Assembly (NCBI GenBank): GCA_947488485.1
Contig: CANKZO010000064.1
Span: forward strand, 1-10,958
DNA from: Opitutia bacterium
GTDB lineage: Bacteria; Verrucomicrobiota; Verrucomicrobiae; Opitutales; UBA953
Reading direction: 5' to 3'
Length of the DNA stretch: 10,958 nt
Under the pieces are notes generated by a model, which saw only the letters and a list, made by a program, of their open reading frames with translations, searched no databases and was not told where the DNA came from. How positions within the stretch are numbered: the stretch's first letter is position 1; each line of letters starts with the position of its first letter. Of this stretch, positions 5,212-10,958 are shown in pieces. The position numbers were made by a program, and so were the translations under genes.

Positions 5212-7161
5212 CTATTTCTTTTTAGAGGCCTTCTTCGCCTTCGCTTCTTCGCGCTGCGGGATCAGGTAAGTCCGGCCGCGGATGAGGCGTTCGTAGAGGT
5301 CGACCATCGCCACGCCTTCGCGGGGACGGACGGAGTCGGCCTTCGTGGCGCGGTCTACCTGGCGCTTGAGCATACGGCAGAGGTCTTCGGCGTTATACTG
5401 GATCATGCCGAGGATGCGTTCGACCGAGTAGCCCGGGATGCTTTCTTCGATGTAGAAGCCGTCGGCCTCGTCGTCTTCGAGGAAGACGTGGGCTTCGTTC
5501 ACGCGGCCGAAGAGATTGTGAAGGTCGCCCATGATATCCTGGTAGGCGCCGACCATGAAGGCGCCGATGTAGTAGGGCTGGCCTTCCTTGAACGGGTGGA
5601 GGGCGAGGGTCTTGCGGACGTCTTCGAGGTCGATGAAGTCGTCGACCTTGCCGTCGGAGTCGCAGGTGATGTCGACGAGCGTCGCCTGGACGGACGGGCG
5701 TTCGTTGAGGCGGTGGATCGGGGCGATCGGGAAGAGCTGGTCGAGGGCCCAGTGATCGAGGAGGGACTGAAACACCGAGAAGTTGCAGACGTATTGCTCG
5801 GCCAGCATCGAATCGAGGCGGGCGAGTTCGTCGGGGACGTCGGCCGAATCCTTGAGGTCTTCGCGGATCTGGCGGCAGATGTCCCAGAACAGACGGTCGG
5901 CCGCGGCGCGTTCTTCGAGGCGCAGGTTGCCGAGGCTGAAGCGAGCGTGGGCTTCTTCGCGCTTCTCCTTGGCGTCATGGTAGCGCTCGAGCGGGTCGAA
6001 CTTACGCTTGTTCTTCCGGATGGCCTCGAGTTCCTTGATCAGCTGGTGGGTCTTGCCCTTGGGGGCTTCGACCTTGCCTTCGTCGCGGGTGATGCGGTCG
6101 ACGGCTTCGAAGATCAGGATCGAGTGAGGGGCGACGAGGGCGCGGCCGGATTCCGAGACGATGTCCGGGAGCTCCACTTTGCTCTCTTCGCAGATCTGCT
6201 TGATATTGGCGACCACGTCACGGGCGTAGACTTCCATGCTGTAGTTCATGGAAGACTCGTAGGCCGAGCGGCTGCCGTCGTAGTCGATACCCAAGCCGCC
6301 GCCGACGTCGAGGAGACCCATCGGGAAGCCCATGCGCTTCAGTTCGCAGTAGAAGCGGGTCGCTTCGACCACGGCCTTCTTGATCGTGCCGATGTTCGGG
6401 ACCTGAGAGCCGATGTGGAAGTGGACGAGGCGGAGGGAGTCCTTCATCTTCGCCTTGGCGAGGCGCTGGGCGACCTCGACGATCTCGGAGGCCGTGAGGC
6501 CGAACTTGGCGTTCTCGCCGGTGCTATCGGCCCACTTGCCTTCGCCGGCCGTGGTGAGCTTCACGCGGAGGCCGATGTGGGGCTGCACGCCCATGCGGCG
6601 GGCGATGCGGATGATGGCGTCGATCTCGGAGAGCTGTTCGACGACGATGATGGTCTGCTTGCCGAGGCGGCGGCCCATGAGGGCGAGCTCGATGTATTCC
6701 TCGTCCTTGTAACCGTTACAGATCAGCAGGGCCTTGCGGTTCTCGAGGAGCGCGAGGGCGATGATCAGCTCGGGCTTCGAGCCGGCTTCGAGGCCGAAAT
6801 CATATTCTTCGCCGGCGTCGAGGATCTCTTCGACGACTTCGCGGAGCTGGTTGACCTTGATCGGGAAGACGCCGCGGTAACGACCGTCGTAATCCTCTTC
6901 CTTGATGGCGCTGCGGAAGGCCTCGTTGATCTGCGTCACGCGGTTGCGGAGCAGGTCCTGGACGCGGATCGTGAGGGGCGGCTTCAGGCCGGAGGCTTCG
7001 ACCTCCTTGACGATGTCCGTGATGCGGATCTTCCGGTGGTCGCCTTTCGGGTGCACGCAGAGGTGACCTTGAGGGTCCACGGAGAAGTTATTACCTCCCC
7101 ATCGTTTGAAGCCGTAGTATTCTTCGGCGTCTTTGGTCGTCCAGGGCTGCGGTTTGCTCAC
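5212..7161 (-). CDS. speA: Biosynthetic arginine decarboxylase SpeA
   Basis: The protein has 649 residues, about the usual size of the family. It converts arginine to agmatine with PLP, the first step of the agmatine route to putrescine and spermidine, in the cytoplasm. The fold-III PLP barrel shows VFPIKVNQ with the Schiff-base lysine Lys102, HFHIGSQ at 247-253 and DVGGGLGIDYDGS at 285-297 for phosphate binding. The C-terminal beta domain holds VDITCDSDGK, with Cys500 and Asp501 as the active-site pair contributed to the neighbouring subunit, and YYIGAFMVGAYQDIMGDLHNLFG at 530-552. The family-specific helical insertion lies at about 370-480. The start is GTG and has no clear Shine-Dalgarno sequence; the N-terminal WTTKDAEEYYGFKRWG matches the normal family start. 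The protein ends in a lysine-rich tail (KAKKASKKK). No other polyamine gene is adjacent. Confidence 0.96.
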   Translation of the reverse strand: MSKPQPWTTKDAEEYYGFKRWGGNNFSVDPQGHLCVHPKGDHRKIRITDIVKEVEASGLKPPLTIRVQDLLRNRVTQINEAFRSAIKEEDYDGRYRGVFPIKVNQLREVVEEILDAGEEYDFGLEAGSKPELIIALALLENRKALLICNGYKDEEYIELALMGRRLGKQTIIVVEQLSEIDAIIRIARRMGVQPHIGLRVKLTTAGEGKWADSTGENAKFGLTASEIVEVAQRLAKAKMKDSLRLVHFHIGSQVPNIGTIKKAVVEATRFYCELKRMGFPMGLLDVGGGLGIDYDGSRSAYESSMNYSMEVYARDVVANIKQICEESKVELPDIVSESGRALVAPHSILIFEAVDRITRDEGKVEAPKGKTHQLIKELEAIRKNKRKFDPLERYHDAKEKREEAHARFSLGNLRLEERAAADRLFWDICRQIREDLKDSADVPDELARLDSMLAEQYVCNFSVFQSLLDHWALDQLFPIAPIHRLNERPSVQATLVDITCDSDGKVDDFIDLEDVRKTLALHPFKEGQPYYIGAFMVGAYQDIMGDLHNLFGRVNEAHVFLEDDEADGFYIEESIPGYSVERILGMIQYNAEDLCRMLKRQVDRATKADSVRPREGVAMVDLYERLIRGRTYLIPQREEAKAKKASKKK

Positions 7162-7272
7162 GTCGGTAGGGAGGTGGACTTTTTATCCTGCGGGGGGAAG
7201 CGCAAGGGGAAATCTCACCTCGGAAGCAGCCTTCCGGCTCGCCACGGCGGCAGCGGCGGGTTGTCTGAAGTC
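7162..7272. promoter_or_regulatory. Divergent region between speA and the SMUG1 gene, with a small hairpin
   Basis: These 111 bp must hold the speA and SMUG1 gene promoters, but I find no convincing -35/-10 pair on either strand. CGGAAG (7221-7226) and CTTCCG (7231-7236) form a perfect 6-bp stem with a CAGC tetraloop, within the probable 5' leader of one or other gene. A run of TTTTTAT near 7180-7186 is the only AT-rich patch. There is no Shine-Dalgarno sequence before either start. Confidence 0.4.
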
Positions 7273-8001
7273 ATGTCCGCCGACCCAGTCATCCGAGCGA
7301 CGATTGCGTTACGGAAGGCCTTGGCCGGACGCGCCTTTCCTGCGCCGGCGGACTTCGTCTACCAGCCGTTGGACTACGCCTGGGCCTCGCACGAGGCCTA
7401 TCTGCGACGCTACGCGGCCTCTGGGCCGAAGAAGGTGCTCTTCTTGGGCATGAATCCCGGACCCTTCGGGATGGCCCAGACCGGCGTGCCGTTCGGGGAG
7501 ATCGCCGCCGTCCGGGATTGGATGGGGCTGGAGATGCCGGTCGGTCGTCCGGAGAAAGAGCACCCAGGCAAGAAGGTGACCGGTTTTGCCTGTCACCGTT
7601 CGGAGGTCAGCGGCCGACGCCTGTGGGGGCTCTGCGAGGAACGCTTCGGGACGGCTGAAGCCTTCTTCGCCGAACACCTCGTCCACAACTATTGTCCGCT
7701 CCTGTTCCTCGAGAACACCAAGCAAGGTCGCAACGTCATCCCGGAGGAACTGCCGAACGAGATCATGGCGCCCGTGAACAAGGAGTGCGACAAGCTCTTA
7801 CGCGTCATCGTCGAGACGCTCGGCGTGAGCACCGTGGTCGGCGTGGGAGGTTATGCCGAGACGCGAGCCCGCGAAGCCTTAGACGGTTTGCTCGTGAAGT
7901 ATGCGAAGGTCCCGCATCCGAGCCCGGCGAACCCCGTAGCGAACCGCGGTTGGTCGGCGGCCGCGACGAAGGCCTTGGTCGAACAAGGAGTCTGGTCCTG
8001 A
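7273..8001 (+). CDS. SMUG1-type uracil-DNA glycosylase
   Basis: The protein has 242 residues. It removes uracil and oxidised pyrimidines from DNA as the first step of base excision repair. It matches the SMUG1 family closely: motif 1 GMNPGPFGMAQTGVPFGEI begins at residue 59 with the catalytic-site Asn61. This is followed by VRDWMG, EHP, SEVSGRRLWG and VHNYCPLLFL. Motif 2 is HPSPANP at 215-221, with His215 corresponding to the human motif 2 histidine. The ATG at 7273 gives the usual short N-terminus; the frame happens to be open far upstream across the antisense of speA, which I do not regard as coding. The stop overlaps the methyltransferase start by 1 bp (TGATG), implying coupling. SMUG1 is best known from animals and has patchy distribution in bacteria, so transfer at some point in the lineage is possible, although composition here resembles the neighbours. 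Confidence 0.95.
   Translation: MSADPVIRATIALRKALAGRAFPAPADFVYQPLDYAWASHEAYLRRYAASGPKKVLFLGMNPGPFGMAQTGVPFGEIAAVRDWMGLEMPVGRPEKEHPGKKVTGFACHRSEVSGRRLWGLCEERFGTAEAFFAEHLVHNYCPLLFLENTKQGRNVIPEELPNEIMAPVNKECDKLLRVIVETLGVSTVVGVGGYAETRAREALDGLLVKYAKVPHPSPANPVANRGWSAAATKALVEQGVWS
7985..7990 (+). promoter_or_regulatory. Ribosome binding site of the methyltransferase gene
   Basis: AAGGAG ends 10 nt before the ATG at 8001, inside the 3' end of the SMUG1 gene. It is the only clear Shine-Dalgarno match before any start in the window, and it supports the 1-bp overlapping start over earlier in-frame codons that fall inside SMUG1. Confidence 0.6.
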
Positions 8002-8804
8002 TGGGACTCATCGAAGAGATCCTCGTCCGCCCCAAGCTTCGCCAGAAGCTCTGGGCCTGGTGGTATCCGTTCTTCACCCGACGGGTGCGCGCCCAAGGCA
8101 TCGACTTCCTGAATTACGCCTTCGAGTCTGAGGACTCCGCAAAGCTTAAGTTGGCCGAGGGAGACGAACCGAACCGTCCCAATATCCAGCTCTATGAGCA
8201 CGTTCGCGGGGACATCACCTTGACCGGCTTGCGCATACTTGAGGTCAGCTGCGGGCACGGCGGCGGGGCTTCCTATTTCGCCCGGACCTATCGGCCGGCC
8301 GAGTATGTCGGGTTGGATCTCAATCCCGAAGGCATCCGTCATTGCCAATCGCGGCATCAGGTCGATGGCCTGCGCTTTCAGGTCGGCGACGCCCAGAGGC
8401 TGCCGTTTCCCGATGAAAGTTTCGACGTGGTGCTCAACGTGGAGGCGTCACATTGCTATCCGGACTTCCCGGGCTTCCTCGACGAAGTCGCCCGGGTGCT
8501 CAAGCCGGGCGGAAAGTTCGGCCACGCCGACCTGCGGTATCGAAGCGGTGTGGATGAATGGGTCGCCTCTTTGGCCAAGCATCCGCGCCTGCGTCTGGAC
8601 GAGATGCGCCTCATTAATCCTGAGGTGATCCGGGGCATGGAGCTCAATACCCCTCGTTATGAGGCCATGGTAAGACAGGCCTTGCCGCGCTTCCTGCATA
8701 AGCTCGCTCTCGACTTCGCAGGCGTGAAAGGTTCGCGGCTGCATCGCGACGCCGTGAGCGGCGAGATGAGTTATCGCTCTTTCAAACTGACCAAGCTCGC
8801 CTGA
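8001..8804 (+). CDS. Class I SAM-dependent methyltransferase
   Basis: The protein has 267 residues and a Rossmann-type SAM-binding core. Motif I is LEVSCGHGGG at about 80-89, the acidic residue binding the SAM ribose is Asp106 in GLDLNP, and GDAQRLPF has Asp130 near the adenine. Motif IV is FDVVLNVEASHCYP at 141-154, and EVARVLKPGG follows at 162-171. The LEVSCGHGGGASY and VLNVEASHCYP blocks, and the N-terminal FLNYAF, resemble the branch that includes mycobacterial phthiotriol and phenolphthiotriol dimycocerosate methyltransferases, which O-methylate lipids. A small-molecule or lipid substrate is therefore more likely than DNA or protein, but the actual substrate is not predictable. The start at 8001 overlaps the SMUG1 stop by 1 bp. 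No functional link with DNA repair is evident; the pairing may reflect only transcription. No signal peptide is seen. Confidence 0.9.
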   Translation: MGLIEEILVRPKLRQKLWAWWYPFFTRRVRAQGIDFLNYAFESEDSAKLKLAEGDEPNRPNIQLYEHVRGDITLTGLRILEVSCGHGGGASYFARTYRPAEYVGLDLNPEGIRHCQSRHQVDGLRFQVGDAQRLPFPDESFDVVLNVEASHCYPDFPGFLDEVARVLKPGGKFGHADLRYRSGVDEWVASLAKHPRLRLDEMRLINPEVIRGMELNTPRYEAMVRQALPRFLHKLALDFAGVKGSRLHRDAVSGEMSYRSFKLTKLA

Positions 8805-8806
8805 GC

Positions 8807-10381
8807 TTATTTCGGCTCGAGGATGAGCAGGCGGCCTGGCGTGCTGAGTCCGGCGCCCAAGGTCGTGCCTCTCGTGTATTCGGCGATCAGCAGACGATGC
8901 CCCGGTAGTTTGACCAGTGAGATCGGGCGGCCCAGCGGTTGGAGCACCGCGTGGGTCTCGGTCGTACCTTTGGCATGGTCGACATTGAGGCGAAGCACGT
9001 CGTAGCCGCCGGATTGGGCGATCAGGTTGCCGAAGCGAGCGACGAGCAGCTGTCCGCCGAGCGGGGCGGGCCAATCCGCGCCGAGTTCCACGATCGCCGA
9101 AGGCGAGGAATGAGGCGTGAAGGTGGCGGTCGGGCCGTCAGGGCCGAGGGCATCGGGGCCGAGGTTGTGGATCGGACGGGTAATCGTGAGTCCCGTCGGG
9201 GCGTCGGGCGTATGCGGGTAGGGCTTGCGTGACCAGTCGGAGAACTGGAAGGGGAAGCCATAATGTCCGCCGGCCGAGAGCACGTTCAGTTCTTCGGGCG
9301 CGTCGGCATCGGGGCCATTCTCGACGCCGAGCAGGCGTCCGGCGTGATCCCACGTGAAGTGGTAAGTGTTACGCAGGCCACGCGCGAAGACCTCGATCTT
9401 GGGGTCGGTGGCTTCCGGGTCGACGCGCCAGAGGGCGGCCGTGAGCGGCACTTCGCCGCCCTTGTAGTAGAGATCGGACTGGCCGGCTTCATTACCGTCG
9501 GTCCGGGCGCCATTGCTCACGTAGAGGAAGCCGTCCGGACCTTGTTCGATGTGCGACGCCCCGTGATTGTAGGGGCCGACACCGAAAGGGTAAGCGGTCC
9601 GCAGCCAACCCGTGGGCTTGTTCCATTGGCCGGAGGCATCGGTTGTCGCGCGGAAGATCGTGACCTCGTTCGTGACGGGTTGCTTCTGTTTGTTGCACTG
9701 GTTCGAGACCACGTAGAGACGACCGCGGTGATCGACGCCGAGTCCGAGGCAAGCCGGACCGCCGAGGGCCGCATCGAGGTAATCGGAACCCGTGAAGAGG
9801 CGGGTCGGTTCAGGCGAGGATTGGTCCCAGCTCCAGACGTCGCCGTTCGCGGCGAGTATCAGGATGTCCCGTTGATTCGGGTGGGCGATGACGCGGGTCG
9901 GGTTGAACTTCAGGGCCAGGGCGACGCGCAGCTTCCATCCCTCCGGAGCGGGCGGCAGCGTCGTCGGGCACATCGATTCGACCAGCTTCTCGAACGTCGG
10001 GTAGCGCGAGCGGCTGCGGACGTCCGCGATCTCCTTGAGGTCCGTCTTCGGTAGGGCGTTGCCCCAAGCCGTGAAGATGAAGTTGAACAGCTCGACCATC
10101 TGTGGGTCGCGGAGGGCGACCGAGGGCATCTGCCCGTGATAGGTCTGCCCGTTGACCGTGAGCGGTCCTTGGAGGCCCTCCATAGGGGCTCGCAGGGCGT
10201 TTTCTCGGTGGGTGCGCAGGAAGTCGGCCCCGGCCAGCGGCGGGAAGACGCCGGGGATGCCTTTTCCTTCGGGCCCGTGGCAGGCCGAGCATTGGATGCG
10301 GTAGAGGTCGGCGCCGTCGGCTTGGACCAAGGTCGGCGCCATGGCCAAGCAAAGGAGGGGGAAAAGAACCAGGCGCCGCAT
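8807..10381 (-). CDS. Exported cytochrome c-sorbosone/glucose dehydrogenase-like fusion protein
   Basis: The protein has 524 residues. I chose the ATG at 10381 because it begins a signal peptide (MRRLVLFPLLCLAMAPTLVQA, cleavage near residue 21); the open frame extends 16 codons further but without signal character. An N-terminal cytochrome c domain (about 22-108) has CSACH at 31-35 and the likely axial ligand Met85 (HGQMPS). After a linker, residues 150-522 form a beta-propeller like soluble PQQ glucose/sorbosone dehydrogenases, with repeated GPDGFLYVSNG-type strands and NHGASH at 272-277, a candidate for the catalytic histidine region. The likely job is periplasmic oxidation of a sugar or alcohol, passing electrons to the attached heme; PQQ dependence and substrate are inferred from family. 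It faces the methyltransferase gene 3' to 3' across 2 bp and is divergent from the sulfatase gene. Confidence 0.88.
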   Translation of the reverse strand: MRRLVLFPLLCLAMAPTLVQADGADLYRIQCSACHGPEGKGIPGVFPPLAGADFLRTHRENALRAPMEGLQGPLTVNGQTYHGQMPSVALRDPQMVELFNFIFTAWGNALPKTDLKEIADVRSRSRYPTFEKLVESMCPTTLPPAPEGWKLRVALALKFNPTRVIAHPNQRDILILAANGDVWSWDQSSPEPTRLFTGSDYLDAALGGPACLGLGVDHRGRLYVVSNQCNKQKQPVTNEVTIFRATTDASGQWNKPTGWLRTAYPFGVGPYNHGASHIEQGPDGFLYVSNGARTDGNEAGQSDLYYKGGEVPLTAALWRVDPEATDPKIEVFARGLRNTYHFTWDHAGRLLGVENGPDADAPEELNVLSAGGHYGFPFQFSDWSRKPYPHTPDAPTGLTITRPIHNLGPDALGPDGPTATFTPHSSPSAIVELGADWPAPLGGQLLVARFGNLIAQSGGYDVLRLNVDHAKGTTETHAVLQPLGRPISLVKLPGHRLLIAEYTRGTTLGAGLSTPGRLLILEPK

Positions 10382-10477
10382 GAACTTAATGACGTTTATT
10401 GACACGATAATCGGAGGCCTGTCGAGCATCTCAGGGTTGCAGGATAAGAGTCGGACGCCAAATCTACCTTCACCCCG
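10382..10477. promoter_or_regulatory. Divergent promoter region of the dehydrogenase and sulfatase genes
   Basis: This 96-bp gap serves two exported proteins transcribed away from each other. TTGACA at 10399-10404 is a perfect -35 hexamer on the plus strand, but the bases at the proper distance (TCGAGC) are a poor -10. GATAAT at 10406-10411 and GATAAG at 10443-10448 are -10-like but not correctly spaced from it. TTATTGACACGATAA (10397-10411) has a weak dyad (TTAT/ATAA) that might be an operator. Neither start has a Shine-Dalgarno sequence. Confidence 0.35.
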
Positions 10478-10958
10478 ATGCGTCTCCCCTCGCTCTTGCT
10501 ATCCTTGTTCGTCGCTGTCGTCGCGGCCGCCGACCGTCCTAACATCCTTTTCATCCTCACGGATGACCAAGGTTACGGCGACGTGAGCGCCCACGGTAAC
10601 CCGATCCTCAAGACCCCGAACCTGGACAAGCTCCGCGGCGAGAGCGTCCGTTTCGTCGATTTCCAGGTCTCGCCGACCTGCGCTCCTACGCGCAGCGCTC
10701 TGCTGACCGGACGGCATGAATTCAAGAATGGCGTCACGCACACCATCTTGGAGCGCGAACGAATGGCCCTGGGCGCGGCCACACTGACCGAGCAGTTGCA
10801 GAAGGCCGGTTATCGCACTGGCATCTTTGGGAAGTGGCACCTCGGCGACGAAGCCGAGTATCAGCCGAACAAGCGCGGCTTCGACGAAGTCTTCATCCAT
10901 GGCGCCGGTGGCATCGGCCAGAGTTATCCGGGAAGCTGCGGCGACGTCCCGGGAAATT
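10478..10958 (+). CDS. N-terminal part of a secreted Cys-type sulfatase
   Basis: The first 160 residues are present; the frame runs off the right edge. A signal peptide (MRLPSLLLSLFVAVVAAA, about residues 1-18) is followed at once by the sulfatase start RPNILFILTDDQGYGD, where Asp29 and Asp30 are calcium ligands. CAPTR at 68-72, continuing SALLTGR, is the signature in which Cys68 is converted to formylglycine by a formylglycine-generating enzyme. FGKWHLG at 117-123 supplies Lys119 and His121 of the active site. The protein would hydrolyse sulfate esters outside the cytoplasm; such enzymes are abundant in Planctomycetota and Verrucomicrobiota that live on sulfated polysaccharides. The substrate cannot be read from this part. 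The ATG at 10478 is chosen because it starts the signal peptide; no Shine-Dalgarno sequence precedes it. Confidence 0.95.
   Translation, partial: MRLPSLLLSLFVAVVAAADRPNILFILTDDQGYGDVSAHGNPILKTPNLDKLRGESVRFVDFQVSPTCAPTRSALLTGRHEFKNGVTHTILERERMALGAATLTEQLQKAGYRTGIFGKWHLGDEAEYQPNKRGFDEVFIHGAGGIGQSYPGSCGDVPGN

Noticed and set aside
5488..7272. Very long plus-strand open frame antisense to speA, in frame with and running into the SMUG1 gene
   Set aside because: The translation is rich in Asp, Glu, Val, Gly and Ala in the way typical of antisense frames of GC-rich genes, and shows no family motif until the SMUG1 start. SpeA on the opposite strand is intact, with all its catalytic residues.
7692..8000. 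Longer start for the methyltransferase, inside SMUG1
   Set aside because: The extra residues are an Arg-rich frame shadow of SMUG1, and the AAGGAG site supports the ATG at 8001.
9263..10054. Plus-strand open frame of 263 codons across the dehydrogenase gene
   Set aside because: It is antisense to the intact beta-propeller gene, without recognisable motifs and with shadow-like composition.
10399..10427. TTGACA as a complete sigma70 promoter for the sulfatase gene
   Set aside because: The -35 is perfect, but the hexamer at the correct distance (TCGAGC) does not resemble a -10 box, so I do not call a promoter.

Overview
The window is about 11 kb of GC-rich bacterial chromosome, densely coding on both strands. 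It most likely comes from the Planctomycetota-Verrucomicrobiota group, with Verrucomicrobiota my preference. The reasons are the overlapping pair of a DUF1549/DUF1553 protein (with an SHD1 domain) and a Tat-exported DUF1501 protein, a secreted cytochrome c-sugar dehydrogenase fusion, a formylglycine-type sulfatase, and a PVC-style azurin/plastocyanin tail. This assignment rests on gene content only. No RNA gene, insertion sequence, phage gene or CRISPR array was seen.

Layout from left to right. (1) 1-206: C-terminal end of a blue-copper protein. (2) 207-319: G-rich repeat tract, then a terminator-like hairpin. (3) 320-3762: DUF1549/DUF1553 and DUF1501 genes, overlapping by 4 bp. (4) 3766-4497, minus strand: MenH-like alpha/beta hydrolase, convergent with DUF1501 and 3 bp away. 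(5) 4498-4622: divergent promoter region. (6) 4623-5108: flavin reductase-like protein. (7) 5109-5211: second G-rich tract and a strong hairpin terminator. (8) 5212-7161, minus strand: biosynthetic arginine decarboxylase SpeA. (9) 7162-7272: divergent region. (10) 7273-8804: SMUG1-type uracil-DNA glycosylase and a class I methyltransferase, overlapping by 1 bp. (11) 8807-10381, minus strand: exported cytochrome c plus sorbosone/glucose-dehydrogenase-like propeller, convergent with the methyltransferase and 2 bp away. (12) 10382-10477: divergent region. (13) 10478-end: N-terminal 160 residues of a secreted sulfatase.

Functionally this mixes exported PVC proteins of the kind linked to polysaccharide and sugar breakdown (DUF1549/1553-DUF1501, dehydrogenase, sulfatase, blue copper protein) with scattered housekeeping genes (menaquinone synthesis, polyamine synthesis, DNA repair). 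I see no evidence for a defence system or mobile island. The least explained signal is a pair of related G-rich tracts, each 8-9 nt after a plus-strand stop codon and each followed by a hairpin. Most starts lack a recognisable Shine-Dalgarno sequence.
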